From NCBI GenBank assembly GCA_010279815.1, contig QEOQ01000460.1:1114245-1178244 (forward strand): a DNA stretch of 64,000 nucleotides, written 5' to 3'. Of the stretch, positions 11,490 to 20,860 are shown in pieces (position 1 is the stretch's first letter; every line of letters begins with the position of its first letter). The stretch comes from Brachionus plicatilis. Its lineage: Eukaryota > Rotifera > Eurotatoria > Ploima > Brachionidae. A program made the position numbers and the translations under genes. The notes below the pieces were generated by a model. That model was not told the DNA's origin. It ran no database searches and saw nothing but the letters and a program-made list of their open reading frames with translations.

Positions 11490-12793
11490 TTTTCATTTAA
11501 AAATAAGTTGAACTTGGTTTTATTTTTTTAAATAATTTTAAATCATAATTCATTGAATTAAAATTTTATTTATAAGTTTCAATACTTTGAAATAAAAAAA
11601 ATGAGACAAACAATAATTTTAATCTTATAAGATATAGGTTAATAACCTACAAAAATATGGGTTCAAACCAAATGAACTCGAACATACATTTCAAGTATCT
11701 CTTAGAAAATTTTGTAATTTCTTGAGTCTAAATTCGAAATTTCTCTACAATGGTGATGCATAATTCATTCATTTTAAAACTATTGAATTAGTAAAACTAT
11801 TATTATTCAGAGAATAATTTAAAAATACATTAGTCAACATGCTGCTTTTTTCAATTTATTCTGACTCCTACAAAAACAAAAAAAATCTAAAAATTATTAA
11901 ATCATGAAAAATTTAATTTTTAATTAAAATTTTCTGAAATATTGCACGAAAAAATATAAGTAAATGTAAAAATATAAAATTAATTACATTTTGCTTTTTT
12001 TAATTTTAATTTAACTAAACAAAGAATTTATTTAAAAAAAAATTTTTTCAAAACGATAATATTTAAATAAAAAAGTTAAGTTGTCGAAAAAATAGAAGAA
12101 GAACTTTAAAAGATCCTTCTGAAATTCCGAATTTCAGTTAAAATGGCTTGGATAATTTACTGACGAATTACCTTTTGAGTTTTATTATTAAAACAATTTG
12201 AAGGCCTAAAGAAAAATAATCAAAATCATAGTGAAAAAGTATAAATAACAAAAAATTTGAGTCTATTGAACACAAAAGCTACTTTTAAATTAAAATTAAA
12301 ATTGGAGTCAAAGATCCAGAGTAGAAAACTCGTTCAAAATTTTAGAAATTTATTTTTAAAAGCATTTAAGTAATATAATAAAATACCCAAAATTGGTTGA
12401 AAATTCAAAAAAAATTTGGCTATTTTATTGGCAAAATAAGTTTAATTGCAACTTAGAGGTCCATTGATTTTTTCCTCATTATCAATTAAAATGAAAAAAT
12501 TGTTCTTTAAAATATTTAAAATAGGAAAAACATACTTTGAAATTGTAATTTTGTTCTGAGCAAAGAAATCATAATTCAGTCTTAATTTAGTCAAATATGT
12601 TTCAAGCAAAAAAATAAAACCTAAATCAGATTATTTTCAAAATAAATATTTAGTTTCAAAAGTTTAAAAAGAGTGCAAAATTAAATTATTTTTTTTCAAT
12701 CTAAAATAAAGACCAAAATTTAATAGATGAATAAAAATTTATTACTTAATTTAAAAAGTCATTTTTTAAATTTAAATTAAGGCTAGCATGTTC
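11490..12793. other. Intergenic spacer, nothing recognised
   Basis: 1.3 kb of AT-rich sequence between the Gly/Tyr-rich gene and the 3' end of CHID1. No exon chain, repeat arm or RNA gene was found on either strand. Confidence 0.5.
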
Positions 12794-13963
12794 CTACAAT
12801 AGATCATAAAAATAATCTAAGCCTTGTCCCAATTCCCAAATTGAAAGTCCAGTTCCGAGCTCTCGAGCTAGCTCTATGCGATTAAAAATTGAACTTAGAG
12901 TAGGATAAAATAAAAATGTTGGTTTATTTTTGTCAATAGATACTAAAATATGTTCTTTATAATTTTCTTCCCATTTTAGATTCATTTCGTTATTTTTTAT
13001 AAACTTAATATAATCTTTGCCAATGATCGGCTCGGGCTGCGATATTGGTTTTCCAGCTGAATTCGTCACAAATTTCATTCCGTAAAAATTGAGGCCTAAG
13101 AGAATTTTTTTTCTGTACTGTGGGTCATCCGTAAAATAGTCAATATTTTGGCGAATCCAATCTATAGGGGCATTGGGACCTATGAGTCCTGAATGTGAAT
13201 AATAATCATAAGTCATCAGGGAAAAGCCATCAATATCATCTTTAAGCAGATCAAAGTCTTTCTTATCAAACAATTTTTCTTTTTCCATCATTACCGGAGG
13301 AATGACCAAAAATAAAAGCTTGTCTTGTTGGTGTAATGCTTTGCATAAATCTCTGACCAAATGGTTAATGCTATTTTTTCCATGACCAGATAATTGCATA
13401 TAAACTTCCAAAACATATCCATTAAATTGAAAATCTATTGATTTTTTAAGCAGCATTTTTGCCAACGAGTCGATTTCTTCCTCGTCATTAAAGAGAGCAT
13501 GTAAATCTTCCATTTTCAGCCTTTCGAACAAAATTCTTGGAACCAATTGAGAAGTTTGATTTGACTTTTTTTTAACTGCATTGATCCATTTCATGTCAAT
13601 GTCATGCGTGCCAGTGAGTTGATAATTTTTTCGGCCAACTCTTTGAATCTGAAGCCATACAGGAGATACTAAATCAAGTTTGTTTGCAAAAACTTTGGCA
13701 ATGTCATATCCACGCGGATTCCATGGTGTCACATACCCAAGAACTTTGTTTTCAAAATTTTTTTTATTCTTGCATTTATCGCAATAAATGGCGTGGTTTT
13801 TTACTATATCGTCGAGTTCTATTTTGTTTTCGACTAATCCACGTTCTAGAACATTTAAAGCAGCATGTTTGACTTTTTTTGCTTTTTTTTTATCATCAGG
13901 TGCACTAGTTGACGACACCAAAAAAAATAAAAATGCAAAAAACAAAAAATAAATGTTATTCAT
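12794..13963 (-). CDS. CHID1: Chitinase-domain-containing protein 1 (GH18 family, SI-CLP)
   Basis: Secreted or lysosomal GH18-fold lectin. The frame is 389 residues without an intron, against 393 in human. A signal peptide spans residues 1-20, and the GH18 barrel covers about 70-389 with VLGYVTPWNPRGYD, DGFSLMTYDYY, KILLGLNFYG and the family-diagnostic C-terminus ELGQGLDYFYDLL. At the position of the chitinase DxxDxDxE motif this protein reads FNGYVLEVYMQL, so the catalytic acid arrangement is absent, as in other CHID1 proteins. It is therefore expected to bind glycans rather than cleave chitin. Being intronless is notable beside intron-rich neighbours. It is divergent from the SLC35E3-like gene, 621 bp away. 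Confidence 0.93.
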   Translation of the reverse strand: MNNIYFLFFAFLFFLVSSTSAPDDKKKAKKVKHAALNVLERGLVENKIELDDIVKNHAIYCDKCKNKKNFENKVLGYVTPWNPRGYDIAKVFANKLDLVSPVWLQIQRVGRKNYQLTGTHDIDMKWINAVKKKSNQTSQLVPRILFERLKMEDLHALFNDEEEIDSLAKMLLKKSIDFQFNGYVLEVYMQLSGHGKNSINHLVRDLCKALHQQDKLLFLVIPPVMMEKEKLFDKKDFDLLKDDIDGFSLMTYDYYSHSGLIGPNAPIDWIRQNIDYFTDDPQYRKKILLGLNFYGMKFVTNSAGKPISQPEPIIGKDYIKFIKNNEMNLKWEENYKEHILVSIDKNKPTFLFYPTLSSIFNRIELARELGTGLSIWELGQGLDYFYDLL

Positions 13964-14584
13964 TTTTTAAAAATTAGCATTCATATTATTAAAATTAAGT
14001 TTTATTTTTGAAGTGTTCAAATAGTTGGAGAACTTTTTCAATTTCCAATTTGGCTTTACTTTAGTTTTGGTTGATAAAAATTTTTCTTTAATTTTTTTTC
14101 TCAACGTTTCAGAAAGTATCATTATGAAAAAAATTGATAATTTGATTTTTCGTGCAAAAAATTTTCTCCTAAAAATTCTTAATAAAATTTTTCACCTTAA
14201 TAAATCTGAAATAATTTTAGTTTCTAAGGATACACGATAAAATATTGTTTAGACCAGTATAGGTTTTTTTTAAACTTAGCTGAGTTTTATTTTGCCACAA
14301 ATATTTAAAATTTTTTATTAAAAAAAAATTCATTTTTATTGATTAAAGGGAATTGTTTAAATTCAAAATATGTCATGTTAAAAAAAATTTAAAAATTTTC
14401 AGAGTTTATTAAAATTATAATATTTTTATAAATTTACCTTAAAATTTCATAATTCAGCGATTAAAATAATTAAGTTACAACTTTAAAAAATTTAGCTATT
14501 ATTTTTATTTTGTAGATATTAATTTTTAGAGATATGAGATTTATTTTGCTAAAATAATAAAGGCTCGATCGACTAAGATAAAAA
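13964..14584. other. Divergent intergenic region CHID1 / SLC35E3-like
   Basis: Holds the promoters of both flanking genes. A 71-codon open frame at 14025-14240 is Phe/Lys/Ile-rich and typical of random AT-rich sequence; it was not called. No clear TATA element could be singled out from the background. Confidence 0.4.
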
Positions 14585-15761
14585 ATGGCTTTGGCTGAAA
14601 AATTAAACGTAATTTTGAGTCTTTCGCTCAATTTTTTTACATCAATCGCCATCATACAAGTAAACAAATACATTTATATAAATTACAAATTTCCTAACAT
14701 GGGTCTCACGTGCATCCATTTCATAATAACATTCATTGGCCTGTTAATTTGTAACCTATTTGGTATTTTTAAAATAGTCAAAGTTCCAATCTTGAAGATG
14801 ATTCCAATGTCGATTACATTTTGTGGTTTTGTGGCTTTGACAAACTATTCTCTTGAATACAACACAATCGGAACTTACCAATGTTTAAAATCTCTCACCA
14901 CACCAGGTGTCATGCTTATTTCCTTCAATTTTTATCATCATATCTATTCGAACAAAGTAATCTTGTCAGTGGTGCCAGTTTTACTCGGGGTTATTTTTAA
15001 CTCTATTTATGATCTTAAATTTAACTTGATAGGCTTCACTCTAGGCCTATCTGCAGCTTCAGTAACTTCGCTTTATCAAGTTGTAAGTTTGTCTTCATCA
15101 ATTAAAAATTTTTTTTTTAAATCCTTTTAAAAAGTGGATAGGCGAAAAACAAAAAGAATTGAAGATAAACGCACTTCAGTTATTGACATACCAAGCGCCT
15201 CTTTCGGCTGTGACACTTTTTTTAATCATTCCATTTTTTGAACCTCTATACGGATCCCATGGCCTTTTCAAACTTGACAGATCTGCTTTTGAATGGGTAA
15301 ATTGACTTGATTAAAAATGGGAATTATTTTACTCTAATATAGTTTGTAATAATTTCATCTGGAGTTATTGCTTTTGGAGTCAATATCACAATTTATTGGA
15401 TTATCGGTATTACATCAGCATTGACGTAAAATAAAAAAAAAATTCAAGTTCTAATTTTATTTTTTTTTAAAATTAGATACAATATGAGTGGTAATTTAAA
15501 ATTCATTACTACAATCGTGGTAGGGTCTATATTGTTTCACGATCCGATGAAACTTGAGCAAATTGTGTCAATTTTTATGGTCACAATTGGTAAAAACTAT
15601 CAATATTTTTTATTTTAATTTTCTAATATTTTATTCAAGGCCTTGTTTTGTATTCATATTTCCGTTTGAAAGAGACTGAGCAAGAAAAAGCCAAGAAACT
15701 ATCTCTAGAAACTCCCAAGACAGAGGAAGAAAAGAAATCTCTGGTCGAGTCTAATGAATAA
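14585..15761 (+). CDS. SLC35E3: Drug/metabolite-superfamily transporter, SLC35E3-like
   Basis: Multi-pass solute carrier of the nucleotide-sugar/triose-phosphate translocator family, expected in Golgi or ER membranes; the substrate of SLC35E3 is not settled. Exons 14585-15082, 15135-15296, 15343-15425, 15477-15589 and 15640-15761 join in phase to 325 residues (human 313). About ten hydrophobic helices are visible. Family blocks include TNYSLEYNTIGTYQ, KSLTTPGVM, LLTYQAPLSA, FFEPLYGSHG and the terminal VLYSYFRLKE, followed by a charged cytosolic tail. An AATAAA lies 48 nt after the stop, inside the first copy of the 160-bp direct repeat. Confidence 0.9.
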
Positions 15762-15807
15762 GCTCTGTTTAAATCGACACTAATTCAATATTTTTTTTTG
15801 CAAAAAC

Positions 15808-15967
15808 AAAATAAATAATGACAATTCTTGGCAAAGCAAAATAAATTTTAAAAATTATACTTTTTTTTTCATCATTGCAAATAAAAATTGCAAATTTTTG
15901 ACGATTTGATTTCAAGTATATAGAGGCTTAGAAAAATTCACATGTTTAAAAAATGCTGAAATAATTG
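15808..15967. repeat. 160-bp direct repeat, copy 1
   Basis: This block is identical, base for base as far as I could compare, to 17833-17992. It begins with AAAATAAATAATGAC and ends with CTGAAATAATTG. It lies 46 nt after the SLC35E3-like stop codon and marks the left edge of the kinesin/nuclear-receptor segment. Confidence 0.93.
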
Positions 15968-16120
15968 TTTAAATTTAGCTTAAGTTTTGTCGATCTATTT
16001 TGCTAGTTTGAAGCAAGATAGAATGCAAATGAACAAAAAGCTGTTAATTAGTTAGTAAGATTTATTAATTGGTCAAGTGGTTAAATAAAAATAAAAATTA
16101 GTTTAAAAAAAATTTACAAT

Positions 16121-16342
16121 TTATATTTTTTTGATCATACCGACATCGACACACTTTTTCAGCCTGCAATATCGGCAATTTCTGCGCGTGTCGCGGTTTA
16201 TTGTGCAATTTTCGTCTTCCTTGCATGAGAAAGACTCAAAAGCATTTCTTTTAAAAAAATTTTTGCAGCCGCCGCATGTGGAAACGCCATAGTGATAGCC
16301 CGTAGGACGGTCGCCACAAACCAAGCAAGAATCTATATTAAT
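16121..16342 (-). CDS. Nuclear-receptor C4 zinc-finger exon (DBD only)
   Basis: This is the third exon of the chimeric model, listed separately because it could belong to a different gene. The first finger is C-L-V-C-G-D-R-P-TGYHYGV-STCGGC and the second CKEDENCTINRDTRRNCRYC, ending KKCVDVGM, the canonical end of the DBD core. The P-box, CGGCKNFFKR, departs from the common CEGCKGFFKR (Gly for Glu at the DNA-reading position), so base recognition may differ. A stop follows four codons after GM. The usual hinge and ligand-binding domain are absent within the bounded segment. Confidence 0.8.
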   Translation of the reverse strand: MNIDSCLVCGDRPTGYHYGVSTCGGCKNFFKRNAFESFSCKEDENCTINRDTRRNCRYCRLKKCVDVGMIKKI

Positions 16343-17756
16343 CTATGTTAGTTGTATATTAGTATATTAGTATATATATTTCGACAAAAAAATAAATAAA
16401 ATTACTCTAAGTCGCTTATTTTCTTCCTTGATATTGTCCAATTCGGCGGAGTTTTCTTGCCTTTAATTAAAACAAAATAAAAAAATAAAATCGAACAATT
16501 AAATAAAAAGCCTACGCTTTCTGTGGAGTTGGATGCACTCCGGTGCCGCCAGTCAAATGGTAAATATGAGCCTTGAGCTCTTGGACCTGCTGTCTCAGGC
16601 TGTTCAGCTCAGCCATCTGAGGATCAATGTTTACAATGGGCTTGTTTATAATTTTTCTAGCCCTGTCCGCATATCTGAGCGTGTTCAAGCTCTCCTCCAT
16701 ATTGGAATCAGCCGAACTAACACACGCTATCACGACCGTATGAGAATTGCCGCCCAAACTGTCCTGTAACAACCTGGTCAATTTACTCTCTCTATACGGC
16801 ACATGCTTGGCCTTATTGCCCGGATTTTCTTCTCCCAGCACACTGATCACATTGCCGAGCGCCAACAGACCCAAGTTTATGTTGATTCCCTCTTTTAGAC
16901 GAATTCCCTCCGCCTTCGTCTTGCTGTGTCTCTCCGAGCCGGCCAAGTCGACTAAGTGAAACTTGCTCTTAATTAAGCGTCCATTGTCCGAATTCGGGCC
17001 ATTTTGGCTCGAGCAGTTGGCCTGCTCTAGAGTTATTGTAAAAATTGCGTGACTTCTTGAAGATTGGTCATTCATAGCTGTGCCTCCAACAACTCGTCCC
17101 TGAGAGCCTCGCTCGAGCAACTGAATTGTGGTGATCGAGTTTTTTACTTCGATTTCAGACAAATTCATCACTCGGATCGTGTTGTTCTCTTCTCTAATGT
17201 TCAAAGTTTCTTGTGTTCCCTTCAAACTGAACAAGTCCTTTATCCCCTCATTGTAGACCTCCACAAATGAGACTTTGACGCTGAACTTCAGGTCCTTGTT
17301 TGAGTTTTGTTCGTCGTCAATGCGCGTGAACAGGTGGTTTAGGACGCGTGGAATGACTCCGACTTCGTCCAGATCGTTCAAGTTGAGAATTGAGCTGGTT
17401 TGGATGTCGACGTTGGACACACTGGCCATGGCTGACGAGAGCGCGGCGTAGCCCGAGCCCATTGTAAACGTTTTGCCACTGCCCGTTTGTCCATATGCCA
17501 AAACTGTGGCATTGTATCCCTTGAATAGATTGTCTAGAAGTGGCTGCACGGACGCTTCGTAGATGTCTTTTTGAGGGGTATTCTGACAAAATACATAATC
17601 GTATGTGAACGGCTTGTCCTTACCGATTATTATTTGAGGCTCGTTGGAAATTGTGCGCAGACATTCTGAGCATGCGTCATTTTTTTCGCGCTGATTTAGC
17701 GGCCGAATGCGCAGTGCTACCTTTACTGGTATTGCCTTGTCGCTCGTTTCATTTAT
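16121..17756 (-). CDS. Kinesin-4-type motor spliced in frame to a nuclear-receptor DNA-binding domain
   Basis: The motor exon (5' limit about 17756, to 16516) encodes a nearly full kinesin-4 head: VKVALRIRPLNQRE, P-loop AYGQTGSGKT, switch I NDQSSRSHA, switch II LVDLAGSER, and the KIF4-like end ADRARKIINKPIVNIDPQ. Exon 2 (16460-16406) adds a short coiled-coil (NIKEENKRLR). Exon 3 (16342-16121), entered through the CATAG acceptor, continues in the same frame into two C4 zinc fingers of a nuclear receptor and stops just after them. No ligand-binding domain and no kinesin tail are present. There is no in-frame ATG: at the expected Met, 17756-17754, the codon is ATA. Codons are visibly GC-richer than in neighbouring genes. 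A minus-strand AATAAA lies at 16066-16061. The alternative is two gene fragments that merely lie end to end. Confidence 0.65.
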
Positions 17757-17832
17757 TTTAGTCTCTAGTCTTATTTGTTAATTTAAATAGAAAGCACTTC
17801 GGAGTAATATTAAATTTGGGTGATGAATGTAT

Positions 17833-17992
17833 AAAATAAATAATGACAATTCTTGGCAAAGCAAAATAAATTTTAAAAATTATACTTTTTTTTTCATCAT
17901 TGCAAATAAAAATTGCAAATTTTTGACGATTTGATTTCAAGTATATAGAGGCTTAGAAAAATTCACATGTTTAAAAAATGCTGAAATAATTG
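17833..17992. repeat. 160-bp direct repeat, copy 2
   Basis: Second copy of the block at 15808-15967, identical including the run of nine T residues. It ends 64 nt before the FARSA start codon. Removing one copy and the segment between them would place the SLC35E3-like stop about 270 bp from the FARSA ATG, an ordinary spacing here. Confidence 0.93.
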
Positions 17993-18056
17993 AATGCAAA
18001 ATTTTTCTTTTTTTTTTCAAAAAAAACTTCAATACAAATTTTAAAAATACTTAAGA

Positions 18057-19879
18057 ATGGCCGATTTGAACGAAGAATTATTGCAATACATTGACAAAAA
18101 TAATTCGTTGGACACACTTGAGTATGCTAATGCTCGTAATTTAGATCATCAAAAAGTTATAGGAGCTATTAAAAGTTTACAAACTAATGAAGGGGTATTT
18201 AATGAAAAAAAAATATTAAAATTATAAATGATCAAATCTTTAGTTATTAAAATCGGAGCAAAAATCTACCAAATCATTCGTTTTGAATGATGAAGCTCAG
18301 CACATTGCTAAACATGGTAGTCACGAAGCAGTCATTTTCAACTTGATTCCTGATACAGGTATTTTACAGAGTGAATTAATGGTAATTTTATCCTTGATTT
18401 GAATTCAGAAAAATATTGAAAATCTTTAGAGTTTAAATGCGAACGCCAAATTGGGTTTTAGCAAAGCTATGGCAAACGGTTGGATTCAATTAGACAAAAA
18501 AAATGCTGATGGTCCTAAAGTAGCAAAAAAAGTGGCTAAAATTAATGACCAAGTCAAAGATGTTCTTGAAAAAATTCAAAATTTGAACCTATCTGATGTT
18601 AATGATAAATCAATTCAAGATCTAAAAAAAAGAAAATTAATATCCGAAGTGTAGGTATTTAATTGACTAAATTTTAACAAACTCTAATAAAAATAAATAT
18701 TTGTAGGACCATAAACAGCATTTTTGTTTCTAAAGGAGATAAATTTACTACTAAATTAGAAAAACCAGAAAAAGAATTGACTGCTGAAATGCTTTTAGGG
18801 TAAAATTTTTATTTAAAAAATTAATGTTAAATTTTTATTTAAAAAATTTTAATTTTTATCTAAAATTTAAAAGTGATGCATGGAAAACAAAAAAATTTAA
18901 AGAGTACAACTTAGATGCATTAGGTACTGTACCTGATGGAGGTCATTTGCATCCACTTCAAAAAGTTAGGACAGAAATTAGAAAAATTTTCCTTGAAATG
19001 GGGTAACAAAGCATAGTAAAGTTTTTTTTTGAAATTGATTATTGTAATCTAGATTTACTGAAATGCCGACAAATAATTATATTGAGAACAGTTTTTGGAA
19101 TTTTGATGCACTTTTCCAGCCACAACAACATCCTGCTCGAGATGCCCACGACACTTTTTTCATTTCTGATCCATCTGTAAGCACCACATTTCCAATGGAC
19201 TATCTTGAAAGAGTCAAACAAACGCATATGAATGGCGGAGGCTATGGTTCGCAAGGCTACAAATATGACTGGAAAATTGAGGAGGCTCAGAAGAATATTT
19301 TGCGGACCCATACAACAGCCGTTAGTGCTCGAATGCTCTACAAACTAGCCCAGAGTGTAGGCTTTAAATTTTATTAAAATTAAATTTCGAATAAATCTTG
19401 ATAATTTTAAGGAAGTTTTCAAGCCGACCAAATATTTCTCCATCGATAAGGTATTCAGAAACGAAACCTTGGATGCAACTCATTTAGCTGAGTTTCATCA
19501 AATCGAAGGAGTGATTGCCGACTACGACTTAACATTAGGAGACCTTATAGGAGTTTTATACGAATTTTTCAGTAAACTAGGTATGACAGAGCTAAGATTT
19601 AAACCGGCTTACAACCCGTACACAGAACCAAGTATGGAAATTTTTGCTTTTCATAAAGGTCTAAACAAATGGGTCGAAATCGGTAATTCGGGGGTTTTTA
19701 GACCAGAGATGTTAGAACCCATGAATTTGCCTAAAAATGTGTCTGTAATTGCTTGGGGCTTATCATTGGAAAGGCCGACTATGATCAAATATGGTATTAA
19801 TAATATCAGAGATTTAGTCGGACATAAGGTTAACTTGAAAATGGTTTATGACAACCCAATTTGCCGTATTAGCAAATAG
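18057..19879 (+). CDS. FARSA: Cytosolic phenylalanine-tRNA ligase, alpha subunit
   Basis: Catalytic subunit of the alpha2-beta2 class II synthetase charging tRNA-Phe. Exons 18057-18194, 18244-18381, 18430-18650, 18707-18799, 18874-19002, 19053-19356 and 19412-19879 give 496 residues (human 508). The N-terminal winged-helix DNA-binding-fold repeats occupy about 1-170. The class II core carries motif 1 near [10 protein letters not shown]...FLEMGFTEMP, motif 2 at [24 protein letters not shown], the substrate-specificity block [16 protein letters not shown], and motif 3 at [10 protein letters not shown]. All key residues appear intact. An AATAAA lies about 32 nt after the stop. The promoter must lie in or next to the second 160-bp repeat. 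Confidence 0.96.
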
Positions 19880-19999
19880 GTTATCAACTAAATATTAAAA
19901 TTATTTAAATTAATAAAAATTTAAAAATGAACATTTTTTAATTTTGTCAGAAAGATCCTTAATCCAAAATTTTTGACTTCTTAATTCGATTCAATAAAA

Positions 20000-20755
20000 T
20001 AGTGCTGGTCCCACGTTATGTGACCAACATCACTTTTGTCAGTTGGTGACCAGCACTGATCACTATTTGATGACCAAGGAAATATTTGACTAATATTTTA
20101 ATAAATTTTAAGATTAAATCCAAAATGTGACCAATCATATTATTACGTGACCAAGTTTAATAATTTGGTGATCATTTTTATTAATTTAGTGACAAATAAA
20201 ATTCTGTAAAAATAAAAAATTTTGTCAATTTTATTATTTCTTTAATTGCAAATCAACTAAACAAAAATTAATATTATTATCAAAGTCAAATTTGAGTTAA
20301 AAATATAAAGCCAAATAGATAAGATCAAAAAAACTTAATTTTTATGTTTTCTACTTTTATAAATTTTTCGAATAGTTTATATTCATCCAAATTTATGATT
20401 TCTTGAGTCATTTCTTTATCTAAATCTTCAATTAGCTGTCTAATTCTGTTTTTTTTTATTAAAAAATTTTAAGTTCAAAACTATTTTCAAAGTATTGATA
20501 TTCAAGTTTTTTACATGGTTTAAAATTGAAACATCATTTATTTATAATTCTAGAGAGTGTCTGAAAAATTTGGCTTCTTTTTATTTGAAATAATTTGGAA
20601 ACCACTGTTATTCATTAGGTGACCAGGGTGCTTTTAATATGACTAATGGTCACATATTTCCTTGGTCACCAAATAGTGACAAGTGCTTGTCATCAACTGA
20701 GCGAAGTGATGCTGGTCAAATGTTTGTTTACCAATTGATCAGATAGCATGGGAAT
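20000..20755. mobile_element. TGACC-rich inverted-repeat DNA element, copy A
   Basis: Arms of about 85 bp face each other: the block at 20023-20090 (with GTGACCAGCACTG, CACTATTTG and TGACCAAGGAAATAT) is repeated inverted at 20650-20725. Additional GTGACCA units lie inside both ends. On the minus strand, 20455-20340, a 38-codon open stretch rich in Glu/Lys/Asp/Ile may be a coding remnant. A related element of similar size lies at 55147-55918 and shares the GTTATGTGACCA end block. No complete transposase is present. Confidence 0.7.
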
Positions 20756-20860
20756 TTGTCTTTTGATTTGATTTTTGAATAAAAAATTTTTTTGCTGATT
20801 TAATAGAATTTATTTTAAAAAGAAAAAAAGAATGGTAAATTTGTAAAATATTGATCATTT

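Noticed and set aside
14025..14240. 71-codon open frame between CHID1 and the SLC35E3-like gene
   Set aside because: Low-complexity Phe/Lys/Ile translation, no domain, and it sits in the shared promoter region.
17581..17620. Apparent frameshift in the kinesin exon between the FTYDY and QKDIYE blocks
   Set aside because: Careful re-reading of the complement gives TACGATTATGTATTTTGTCAG, which keeps the frame; the shift was a reading slip.
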